DNA from: an uncultured Ezakiella sp.
GTDB taxonomy: Bacteria; Bacillota; Clostridia; Tissierellales; Peptoniphilaceae
Assembly: GCF_943913045.1 (NCBI RefSeq)
Contig: NZ_CALTVH010000015.1
Coordinates: 1-30,273 of the forward strand
DNA: 30,273 nucleotides
Direction: 5' to 3'
The notes below the pieces were generated by a model. It ran no database searches. It was not told where the DNA came from and worked only from the letters and a program-made list of their open reading frames with translations. Below are positions 13,137 through 20,065 of this stretch, one piece after another. The stretch's first letter is position 1, and each line of letters starts with the position of its first letter. The position numbers were made by a program, and so were the translations under genes.

Positions 13137-14555
13137 TTATAAATTTGATTTGTGTGTTCGTATATAATCTTCTACGGTCTTCTTATCCGAGTAAGAAATT
13201 TTTTCTCCTCTTATTAACTGAAAATCTTCGTCGCCTTTACCGGCGAGGACTATTACGTCGCCTGGTTTGGAATCTGCAAGCATGGTTTCTACTGCTGTTT
13301 TTCTGTCGGCGATTGTGTGGGTTTTGATAGTCGAGTGCTTGGCCATTTCACCTAAGATTTTTTCTGGGTCTTCGAAGTCGGGGTTATCCGATGTAATATA
13401 AATTTCGTCGGCGTATTTGTTGGCGGCTTCGGGGATTTCGTGCCTGCGTTCGTAGGTCCGTCCTCCCACCGACCCAACTGCTATTAAAATCCTATTTGGA
13501 TTCCATGATTTGATCTCGGCCAAAAGCGATTCGATGGATAATTTATTGTGGGCGTAGTCGATTACGACCTTGCGGCCATCGTAGACCAAGACTTCCATGC
13601 GGCCAGGGATTTTTAAATCTTCAGCCAAGGTTATCAGCTTAGCAAAAGAAAATCCAATTTCATTCAAAGCGGCCAGGGCAAGAGCCAGGTTCATCCTGTT
13701 ATAAGATCCGTGCAAGTTGGTCGAGACGTGCTTGCCGTTTAGGTCAAAGCCGTCTTCGCTTTCATTTGTAATTACAAAATCAGCCTCAGACCTACCCACG
13801 CTCACGTGGGGATTTTTTAGACCATCGATCATAAAGTCATAATTCTCGTCGTCTTTATTTAAAATTGTTTTCTTAGCTAATAATAAAATATTTTTCTTCC
13901 ACTTTCTGTATTCTTCAAAGTTTTCATGTTCGAGCGGCCCAATGTGGTCGGGCGACAGGTTGGTAAAAATATTTGCCATAAACCTAGTCCCAAAAACTCT
14001 TGACTGCTTCATGGCTTGGCTGGAGACTTCAATTACCATATACTGGATTCCAGCATCTACGGCCTCACGCATGGCCTTTTGCAAAGTAAAGGGGTCGGGA
14101 GTGGTGTTGTTGGTCTTGATGTGCTTGTCCCCATAAAAAATTCCGCTTGTGCCGACAATCCCGCATTTAAAGCCGTATTTTTCTATTATCTCCTTGATGA
14201 TAAAGGCCACTGAGGTCTTGCCCTTGGTGCCTGTGACCCCGATTACCCGCAGGGTCTTGGATGGGTGGCCAAAAAAGCTTGACGAGACTAGGCCAAGCGT
14301 TTTTCTGGAATTATCTACCACAAATATAACGGCATCTTTTGGCATGTCGACTTCTCTTTCGACTATAAAGGCGCGAGCACCATTATTGTAGGCCTCCATC
14401 AAAAATTTTTCTTCGTGGGTGTCCACACGAGTTCCCTTGATGGCTACAAATAATGTCTTATCATCACAATTTTTTGTGTTGGTCTCAATTTTATTTATAT
14501 CAAAATCATATTTTTCATCTATATTTAATTTATTAAAAATTTCACTTAAGCGCAT
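13137..14555 (-). CDS. murE: UDP-N-acetylmuramyl-tripeptide synthetase (non-DAP type)
   Basis: 472 residues, a Mur ligase of peptidoglycan synthesis that adds the third amino acid to UDP-MurNAc-L-Ala-D-Glu in the cytoplasm. The ATP loop is GVTGTKGKTS (106-115). TTPDPFTLQ (151-159) and EVSSQAM (176-182) are substrate blocks, and NLHGSYNRMN (280-289) and GSVGG (361-365) are typical. The specificity motif is DNPD (390-393) rather than the DNPR that recognises diaminopimelate, so L-Lys or ornithine is likely (inference). AAAGGAG precedes the minus-strand ATG. It stands alone and diverges from the aldolase gene. Confidence 0.92.
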   Translation of the reverse strand: MRLSEIFNKLNIDEKYDFDINKIETNTKNCDDKTLFVAIKGTRVDTHEEKFLMEAYNNGARAFIVEREVDMPKDAVIFVVDNSRKTLGLVSSSFFGHPSKTLRVIGVTGTKGKTSVAFIIKEIIEKYGFKCGIVGTSGIFYGDKHIKTNNTTPDPFTLQKAMREAVDAGIQYMVIEVSSQAMKQSRVFGTRFMANIFTNLSPDHIGPLEHENFEEYRKWKKNILLLAKKTILNKDDENYDFMIDGLKNPHVSVGRSEADFVITNESEDGFDLNGKHVSTNLHGSYNRMNLALALAALNEIGFSFAKLITLAEDLKIPGRMEVLVYDGRKVVIDYAHNKLSIESLLAEIKSWNPNRILIAVGSVGGRTYERRHEIPEAANKYADEIYITSDNPDFEDPEKILGEMAKHSTIKTHTIADRKTAVETMLADSKPGDVIVLAGKGDEDFQLIRGEKISYSDKKTVEDYIRTHKSNL

Positions 14556-14582
14556 GGCAAACTCCTTTTATATACTAGGATT

Positions 14583-14611
14583 ATTTTACTATATCCAGGC
14601 CCAATTTGCAA
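14583..14611 (-). promoter_or_regulatory. murE promoter
   Basis: On the minus strand: TTGCAA (14611-14606), 17 bp, TAAAAT (14588-14583). Transcription would begin near 14576, about 20 bases before the murE ATG. It is divergent from the aldolase promoter, with the two -35 boxes 23 bp apart. Confidence 0.45.
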
Positions 14612-14634
14612 TTGGTGGCCGGCTTTTCCCTATA

Positions 14635-14664
14635 TTGGATAAAATTAGACAAATATGGTATAAT
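14635..14664 (+). promoter_or_regulatory. Aldolase gene promoter
   Basis: TTGGAT (14635-14640), 18 bp, TATAAT (14659-14664), followed by GGAGGT (14681-14686) and the ATG at 14692. A strong, simple arrangement as expected for a glycolytic gene. Confidence 0.65.
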
Positions 14665-14691
14665 TAAAGCATAAATTATTGGAGGTAATCT

Positions 14692-15576
14692 ATGAACAAA
14701 GAAATGTTAAAAAGAATGAAGGAAGACAAGGGATTTATTGCAGCCTTAGACCAAAGCGGTGGGTCAACACCAAAGGCCCTACTAAACTACGGTATCGACA
14801 AGGATGCCTATGGTAATGATGAAGAAATGTTTAGCATTGTCCATCAAATGAGGACACGCATTATTAAATCACCATCATTCACAGGTGAAAAGATTATCGG
14901 CGCTATTTTATTTGAAGTAACCATGGATTCCAAAATCGATGACAAGTATACAGCAGACTTTTTATGGGAAGAAAAGAAAATCGTTCCATTTTTAAAGGTT
15001 GACTTAGGGTTGGCTGATGAAAAAGACGGCGTTAGACTTATGAAAGACATCACAGATTTGGATGAAAAGATTGCCCGTGCCAAGGAAAGAAATGTCTTTG
15101 GTACCAAGATGAGATCTGTTATTAATGATCTGAACGAAGAAGGCATCAAGGCAGTGGTTAGACAACAATTTGAATACGCCAAGAGAATTGCAGATGGCGG
15201 ATTAGTTCCAATAGTTGAACCTGAAATTACCATCTCCATGGACAAAAAGGCTGAAGCTGAAGATCTTCTAAAGGCAGCTTTAATCGAAGAATTAAAAAAT
15301 TGGGGCGACCAACCACTTATGTTCAAGTTGACCTTACCAGAAAAGGCTAACTTATATGAATGCCTCTATGACAATCCTGCAGTGATCAGAGTTGTAGCCC
15401 TAAGCGGCGGATATTCACGTGAAGAATCCAACAAGAGACTGGCCGAAAACAATCGCGTAGTCGCATCATTCTCACGCGCACTCACAGAAGGACTCAAGGC
15501 ACAAATGGGCGAATTTGAATTCGACAAATTATTAGAAGAATCAGTAGATAGCATCTACCAAGCTTCATGCAAATAA
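14692..15576 (+). CDS. fda: Fructose-bisphosphate aldolase, class I
   Basis: 294 residues, matching the bacterial class I (Schiff-base) aldolase of the Staphylococcus FdaI type, which needs no metal. It interconverts fructose 1,6-bisphosphate with dihydroxyacetone phosphate and glyceraldehyde 3-phosphate. The N-terminal block GFIAALDQSGGSTPKAL (14-30) is diagnostic. Lys212 in MFKLTLP is the Schiff-base lysine, and VPIVEPEI (172-179) is another active-site strand. It has its own promoter and terminator. Confidence 0.95.
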   Translation: MNKEMLKRMKEDKGFIAALDQSGGSTPKALLNYGIDKDAYGNDEEMFSIVHQMRTRIIKSPSFTGEKIIGAILFEVTMDSKIDDKYTADFLWEEKKIVPFLKVDLGLADEKDGVRLMKDITDLDEKIARAKERNVFGTKMRSVINDLNEEGIKAVVRQQFEYAKRIADGGLVPIVEPEITISMDKKAEAEDLLKAALIEELKNWGDQPLMFKLTLPEKANLYECLYDNPAVIRVVALSGGYSREESNKRLAENNRVVASFSRALTEGLKAQMGEFEFDKLLEESVDSIYQASCK

Positions 15577-15582
15577 GATCTT

Positions 15583-15608
15583 AACCCGGGCAATTGCTCG
15601 GGTTTTTC
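15583..15608 (+). terminator. Rho-independent terminator after aldolase
   Basis: AACCCG and CGGGTT form the stem, extended by GC/GC inside, followed by TTTTTCTT. Confidence 0.8.
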
Positions 15609-15654
15609 TTTTTCAAAAATTATAGCAGGCAAATATTTTTATCTTGCCTAGCTC

Positions 15655-15683
15655 TTGAAGTTTTTTTGCTTTTGCCCTATAAT
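15655..15683 (+). promoter_or_regulatory. Promoter of the 33-aa membrane peptide gene
   Basis: TTGAAG (15655-15660), 17 bp, TATAAT (15678-15683). A TTGAAG followed by a long T run also marks the promoter at 8870-8898. Confidence 0.65.
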
Positions 15684-15702
15684 AAATTTGTGAGGTGATT
15701 AT

Positions 15703-15804
15703 ATGGCTTTGGCTTTAGGAATTTTAATATTTTTTATAATACTTTTTGTTTTATTCCTCTTCTTTGGACTTATTATTCCCCTTGTTTTCGGGGATGAAAA
15801 ATAA
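15703..15804 (+). CDS. Small single-pass membrane protein, 33 aa
   Basis: An open frame too short for most gene finders. It has GAGGTG (15692-15697) five bases before the ATG and a good promoter just upstream, and is followed by a hairpin (15852-15876). The product begins MALALGILIFFIILFVLF, continues hydrophobic to about residue 29 and ends GDEK, so it is one membrane helix with an acidic tail. It has no homologue I recognise. It could be a small membrane regulator, a toxin of a type I system, or a leader product. Promoter, ribosome site and frame together support translation. Confidence 0.6.
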   Translation: MALALGILIFFIILFVLFLFFGLIIPLVFGDEK

Positions 15805-15851
15805 ATCAGACCAGGGAAAATTAGCATAATACTTTGAATAGAATTTATCTG

Positions 15852-15876
15852 TGGCCGTATTATTACGGCTGCTTTT
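15852..15876 (+). terminator. Likely terminator of the small membrane protein gene
   Basis: GCCGTA (15854-15859) pairs perfectly with TACGGC (15864-15869), extended by a G-T pair, loop TTAT, followed by a mediocre T tract (GCTTTTA). Confidence 0.5.
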
Positions 15877-15904
15877 ATTGGTCAACAATTTTAAAATTTT
15901 ACAT

Positions 15905-15943
15905 ACAAAAAGGCCAGGACAAACTTGAATTGTCCTGGCCTTT
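15905..15943 (-). terminator. Terminator of the minus-strand nuclease/asparaginase pair
   Basis: AAAGGCCAGGACAA (15909-15922) and TTGTCCTGGCCTTT (15930-15943) are perfect 14-base arms. On the minus strand the second arm runs into TTTTT. It lies just past the stop of the nuclease gene. It is nearly symmetrical, so it may also stop plus-strand reading. Confidence 0.8.
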
Positions 15944-15970
15944 ATAATTTTATTGGGAAAATTTACCGAA

Positions 15971-16855
15971 TTATTTACAAATTTTTCCTAAAGCTCCTGT
16001 AACTTCTTCTTTTATTATAGGATAAAAGAGCTTGTCCATTTGAAAGACCCGATTGTTGTGGGCCAAGTAGGAAATGATTTTTCCGTCTTTTAGGGCGGTC
16101 TTTATTTTAAAGCGAATTATAATTTCGTGCTTGTCCCCATCTATGGCCACAAAGTCGTCATAGTAATTTATTTGTATGCTCTCATATTTTGAAGAAATCC
16201 TGACTTCCAAACTGTCGCCGACCACATTAAAATCATTTACAAAAAAACTTTGGTCTCCAATATCAATTGTGCGGGCGTTTTTTATGGGCAGAAAAATCTT
16301 CATAAGTAGGGGTAGGTTTCTGATATCATAGTAGTTGTGCTTCAAAAGCAAATCTCTCTTGGATTCGTCCCCGGTCCTCACCACTTCCTCGTAGAGTTTG
16401 ATGGTCTCATATCCTGTTACATTGTCGTCTCGGTCGATGCCGGCTAATATCTCTGCAGTTTTTAAATTAATTTTATCCAGCATCATAAATTTTTTGTTAG
16501 CTCTAAGAAGCTTGTAGAGGTCGACTCGCTCTTTGGGAAAATTAAGTTCCATCCCATAAGATATTGCCCGCTTATAAAGAAAGGGCAGGTCAAAGACGTC
16601 CCCATTAAAGGTAACTATCCGATCAAACCTGTCCATTTCGTGTTGGAGAAGAGACAAACTCGCAAGCTCATCGCTGGAATTATTTAATAACAATTGCTTG
16701 GAATGAATTTCATTATTTTTTATATAGCTGTAGCCAATGCACCAGGCAAAGTCCGCGTACCTGCGAACTCCAGTCGTCTCTATATCTAAATAAAGATCCT
16801 TTGAATGGGCGTAGCCGTTGGGCGAAAAACTATCTGTGTACTCAATTAAGTCCAT
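15971..16855 (-). CDS. YprB-like RNase H-fold exonuclease
   Basis: 294 residues. The RNase H-like (DEDD) nuclease core occupies residues 18-185: DIETTG (24-29, Asp24/Glu26), FNGDVFDLPFL (83-93, Asp86) and KHNYYDIRNL (172-181, Asp177), as in the YprB ribonuclease-H-like domain. The C-terminal third (200-294) has no motif I can name. The substrate is unknown; RNA or DNA processing are both possible. Its ATG overlaps the asparaginase stop by one base, so it is translated after asparaginase in a two-gene operon, a pairing with no obvious functional reason. Confidence 0.75.
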   Translation of the reverse strand: MDLIEYTDSFSPNGYAHSKDLYLDIETTGVRRYADFAWCIGYSYIKNNEIHSKQLLLNNSSDELASLSLLQHEMDRFDRIVTFNGDVFDLPFLYKRAISYGMELNFPKERVDLYKLLRANKKFMMLDKINLKTAEILAGIDRDDNVTGYETIKLYEEVVRTGDESKRDLLLKHNYYDIRNLPLLMKIFLPIKNARTIDIGDQSFFVNDFNVVGDSLEVRISSKYESIQINYYDDFVAIDGDKHEIIIRFKIKTALKDGKIISYLAHNNRVFQMDKLFYPIIKEEVTGALGKICK

Positions 16856-17829
16856 TATATCTTAAAGAATTCCTCGATTTCTTTTTTGGATTTGTCTGCC
16901 GCAATTAGGGCCATAAGAGCAACTCTGGCTTTTTGTCCAGGCAGATAGCCTCCGTTTATAACGCCCTCTTCAAAGAGCTGCTTGCCACCACCTTCGTAGC
17001 CGTAGGAGCCAAGGACACGTCCAGTTGCACACCTGGAGACCAAGACGACAGGAATGTCTTTTGCAATGGCTTTTTTAATGCCGGCCATGGTTGCTGGTGG
17101 GACATTGCCCCTGCCTAGAGCCTCGATGACCAAGCCCTTGTAGCCGTGGTCTATATAAAAATCAATTATATCCGATTCAATGCCAACTGCCATCTTGACA
17201 AGGCCGACCTTGTGTTCGAGCCTGTCTACACAGCACTTGTTGACAGATTTTTCTCTTCTGTAATAAAGAACTTCGTCATTATCGATTATACCCAGAGGCC
17301 CTAGCTCAGGAGATTTAAAAGTATTTACCGATAGGGTATTGGTCTTGGTGACTTGAGCAGCTGAGTGCACTTCGTTGTTCATAACTACAAGTGTGCCCAG
17401 ACCCACAGACTCTTCGTTCAAGACAGTTGCAATGGATGCGGTTAAATTTAAAGCCCCATCATAGCCAAGCTCAGAAGCATTTCTCATGGCCCCAGTAACC
17501 ACGATAGGTTTTTTGTTATCTATGGTCACGTCCAAATAATAGGCCGTTTCTTCCAAGGTGTCAGTTCCGTGGGTGACGATAATGCCTATTACGTCATCTT
17601 CGTCAAGGGCCTTCAGAACTTCCTCTCTAATTTCAACCATGCGGTCTGGAGTAACATGGGGGCTAGGGATATTAAAAATTTCTCGCTCCTCTATGTAGAC
17701 ACCGTGTATGTGCGACTTAACATTCTCCATCAGCTCATCTGCTACAGGAGATGGGATGGCTGCGCCAAGCTTGGGATCAATTTTCATGGCGATAGTTCCG
17801 CCAGTTAAAATAACAACAATTTTCTTCAT
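16855..17829 (-). CDS. ansA: L-asparaginase
   Basis: 324 residues, hydrolysing asparagine to aspartate and ammonia. There is no signal peptide, so it is cytoplasmic. The catalytic threonine regions are TGGTIAM (Thr12) and IIVTHGTDTLEET (Thr89-Asp90). Lys162 in QVTKTNTL completes the usual set. Glutaminase side activity, which would feed glutamate, cannot be excluded. GAGGTGA precedes the ATG. It is transcribed divergently from the glutamate-fermentation operon, with the TTGCA-box array between the two, so they may be co-regulated. Confidence 0.92.
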   Translation of the reverse strand: MKKIVVILTGGTIAMKIDPKLGAAIPSPVADELMENVKSHIHGVYIEEREIFNIPSPHVTPDRMVEIREEVLKALDEDDVIGIIVTHGTDTLEETAYYLDVTIDNKKPIVVTGAMRNASELGYDGALNLTASIATVLNEESVGLGTLVVMNNEVHSAAQVTKTNTLSVNTFKSPELGPLGIIDNDEVLYYRREKSVNKCCVDRLEHKVGLVKMAVGIESDIIDFYIDHGYKGLVIEALGRGNVPPATMAGIKKAIAKDIPVVLVSRCATGRVLGSYGYEGGGKQLFEEGVINGGYLPGQKARVALMALIAADKSKKEIEEFFKI

Positions 17830-17848
17830 AGTTCACCTCGCTAAATAT

Positions 17849-17877
17849 ATCTTAGTGCATTTGATGGATAAAATCAA
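17849..17877 (-). promoter_or_regulatory. Asparaginase promoter
   Basis: On the minus strand: TTGATT (17877-17872), 17 bp, TAAGAT (17854-17849), about 20 bases before the start codon. Confidence 0.5.
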
Positions 17878-17920
17878 GATTCATTTTTCCTTATAATTTA
17901 AAAAAATAAAAAAATTTTTT

Positions 17921-18084
17921 CTTGCAGATTTTTGCAAGATTTTTTTTGAAACTTGCAAAAATTCATAAAAATCCGCCTTAAACTTGCAAAATTTCTTATT
18001 TTTTGCAAGTTGTATTTTAAATATTGCAAAAAATCTTTTTTCGCCGGCTTTTTGCTCCATAAGCCAACTAAAATAAACTTGCAA
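17921..18084. promoter_or_regulatory. Array of seven TTGCA-core boxes (candidate operators)
   Basis: Boxes are at 17921-17926 (CTTGCA), 17932-17938 (TTGCAAG), 17952-17958, 17983-17989 (both CTTGCAA), 18003-18009 (TTGCAAG), 18024-18029 (TTGCAA) and 18078-18084 (CTTGCAA). Three share the longer AAACTTGCAA. Centre-to-centre distances are 10, 21, 31, 19, 21 and 55 bp, most near multiples of a 10.5-bp helical turn. The last box is the -35 of the fermentation operon. Boxes 1-2 and 4-5 could also pair as hairpins. The rest of 17880-18147 is A/T-rich with no gene. Confidence 0.55.
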
Positions 18085-18107
18085 TTATCTTAAATACAAG
18101 GTAAAAT
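18079..18107 (+). promoter_or_regulatory. Promoter of the glutamate-fermentation operon
   Basis: TTGCAA (18079-18084), 17 bp, TAAAAT (18102-18107). The decamer GGTAAAATTA is repeated 17 bases later (18117-18126). The leader is only about 35 bases, with GGAGGT at 18138-18143; there is no space for a cobalamin riboswitch. Confidence 0.5.
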
Positions 18108-18147
18108 TAGCCTGTAGGTAAAATTATTATTATTAATGGAGGTCATT

Positions 18148-18567
18148 ATGAAAAACGATAAGCCAGTTATGGTTTTAGGCGTTATTGGTTCTGACTGTCA
18201 CGCAGTTGGACTAAAAATCCTAGACCATGCATTTAAAGAGGCGGGTTTTGAAGTTGTAAACATTGGAGTATTATCTCCTCAAGAAGATTTCATCAATGCC
18301 GCAGTTGAAACAAACGCAGACGTTATTTGCGTTAGTTCCCTTTACGGTCAAGGTGAACTTGACGTTATGGGCATGAGAGACAAGATGAATGAAGCAGGTC
18401 TTGACGATGTGCTTTTATACATCGGAGGAAACGTTGTTGTTGGTAAACAAAACTGGGAAGAAGTCAAAGAAAGATTTATCAAGATGGGCTTCGACAGGGT
18501 TTATCCACCAGGAACATCACCAGAAACCACGATTAAAGACTTAAGAGAAGACTTGAAGATTCAATAA
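18148..18567 (+). CDS. glmS: Glutamate mutase, cobalamin-binding subunit S
   Basis: 139 residues, the size of known subunits (about 137). I use the ATG at 18148: the in-frame ATG at 18136 overlaps the ribosome site GGAGGT (18138-18143). The B12-binding motif DxHxxG is D16-C-H18-A-V-G21, with His18 as lower axial cobalt ligand, and GG near 93 belongs to the nucleotide-tail pocket. With subunit E it converts L-glutamate to (2S,3S)-3-methylaspartate, the first step of this fermentation. It is also named mutS, and is unrelated to the glucosamine-6-phosphate synthase called GlmS. Confidence 0.95.
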   Translation: MKNDKPVMVLGVIGSDCHAVGLKILDHAFKEAGFEVVNIGVLSPQEDFINAAVETNADVICVSSLYGQGELDVMGMRDKMNEAGLDDVLLYIGGNVVVGKQNWEEVKERFIKMGFDRVYPPGTSPETTIKDLREDLKIQ

Positions 18568-18591
18568 TTTAAAGGAAGACTTATTAGAGAG

Positions 18592-20049
18592 ATGAAAACT
18601 TATCTATTTTTAGATTTTGGTAGCACATTTACGAAACTTACATTAGTAGACATTGAAAAAGAAGAAATCATTGCAACAGCTAAGAGCTATACAACTGTTG
18701 CCACTGATGTTACAGAGGGGTATCAAAAGGCCCTTGAGGCATTAAACGCTCAGGTCAAGGAACCCTATGAAGTGGTTAAAAAACTTGCCTGTTCATCAGC
18801 GGCTGGCGGTCTAAAGATGGTTTCAATTGGCCTTGTGCCTGACCTGACTGCAGAGGCTGCAAAACGCGCTGCACTAGGCGCTGGCGCCAGGGTTATTGCA
18901 AACTACGCTTACAAGCTAAACAATATGGAGTTTGACGAAATCAAGAGATTAAACCCAGACATAGTGCTACTGGCTGGCGGAACTGACGGAGGAAATTCAG
19001 AAACAATTATTCACAACGCCCAAGGTCTTGCAGACCACGGTGTAAAGTTCCCCATAGTTGTCGCCGGCAACAAGGCTGCTTATGATGAAATTAAAAAGAT
19101 TTTTGACGGCAAAGTAGATTATTATTTTACTGAAAACGTTATGCCAAAGCTAAATGAAATCAATGTTGATCCAGCCCGCGAAGAGATCCGCGAAATCTTT
19201 ATGAGAAACATTACCAAGGCTCGTGGTATGGCCCATGTGGAAGATGAAATTTCACAAGTAGCTATGCCTACACCTCAATCTGTATTAAAGGCAGCAGAGG
19301 CTTTGGCCCAAGGATCCAATGACGAAGAAGGTATTGGTGATTTGCTGGTAGTTGACGTTGGCGGAGCTACAACAGACATTCACTCACTTGGCTACGGAGA
19401 CCCAACCAAGCCTGGCGTATTTACAGTTGGACTTGAAGAACCATTTGCCAAGAGGACTGTTGAAGGTGACTTGGGTATGCGTTACTCAGCCATGAGCGTT
19501 TATGAAGCCGCAGGCAACAGGATGGTTAGACGCTACTTGAATACAAGCGGTATCGATGTTGAAGGCGAATTTATGAAACGCTACACCAATACATCATTTG
19601 TCTCTACTGATCAAAAGGATATTGACTTTGATGAGACAATTGCAAAGATTTGCGTTGACTTGTCAGTCAAACGTCACGCTGGAATTGTTGAACCAGTTTA
19701 CTCACCTATGGGAGTTGTCTATTCACAAAGGGGCAAGGACCTTAGCGAAGTAAAGACCATTATTGGTACTGGTGGAGTTATCGTAAACTCAAGCAATTAT
19801 TCAGAGATTTTAAAGGCAGCTCAGTTTAGGGCAGACGATTTAAATAGTCTAAAGCCAAGGCAACCAAAGCTCTATTTGGATAAGTCTTATATTCTATCAA
19901 GCATGGGTTTACTTACCATGATTGACAAGAATATGGCAATTAGGATGATGAAAAAATATATTATAGATTTAGGTGGAGTTGACACTGTGGGTTTCGATGT
20001 AGACGAGCCAGAGTATACTGACGTAGAACAACTTAACTGCCACCATTAG
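18592..20049 (+). CDS. glmL: Glutamate mutase activator GlmL/MutL
   Basis: 485 residues, an ASKHA-fold (actin/Hsp70-like) ATPase of the MutL family encoded between mutase subunits S and E. The N-terminal phosphate loop is DFGSTFTKLTLVD (8-20) and the second phosphate site VVDVGGATTDIHS (about 254-266). By analogy with other B12-enzyme reactivating factors it probably exchanges damaged cobalamin on the mutase. It is 24 bases after subunit S and 16 before subunit E. It has nothing to do with the mismatch-repair protein MutL. Confidence 0.92.
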   Translation: MKTYLFLDFGSTFTKLTLVDIEKEEIIATAKSYTTVATDVTEGYQKALEALNAQVKEPYEVVKKLACSSAAGGLKMVSIGLVPDLTAEAAKRAALGAGARVIANYAYKLNNMEFDEIKRLNPDIVLLAGGTDGGNSETIIHNAQGLADHGVKFPIVVAGNKAAYDEIKKIFDGKVDYYFTENVMPKLNEINVDPAREEIREIFMRNITKARGMAHVEDEISQVAMPTPQSVLKAAEALAQGSNDEEGIGDLLVVDVGGATTDIHSLGYGDPTKPGVFTVGLEEPFAKRTVEGDLGMRYSAMSVYEAAGNRMVRRYLNTSGIDVEGEFMKRYTNTSFVSTDQKDIDFDETIAKICVDLSVKRHAGIVEPVYSPMGVVYSQRGKDLSEVKTIIGTGGVIVNSSNYSEILKAAQFRADDLNSLKPRQPKLYLDKSYILSSMGLLTMIDKNMAIRMMKKYIIDLGGVDTVGFDVDEPEYTDVEQLNCHH

Positions 20050-20065
20050 ATGATGAGGAGATAAT

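Noticed and set aside
17881..18084. 67-codon minus-strand frame rich in Lys and Phe
   Set aside because: It covers the A/T-rich TTGCA-box array, has no ribosome site and contains only low-complexity residues. It also overlaps the proposed asparaginase and glmS control region.
17880..18147. Adenosylcobalamin riboswitch before the B12-dependent mutase
   Set aside because: No B12-box-like conserved core, and the leader after the proposed promoter is only about 35 bases.
18136..18147. Upstream ATG for glutamate mutase subunit S
   Set aside because: It overlaps the GGAGGT ribosome site that serves the ATG at 18148, and the extra residues are not part of the family.
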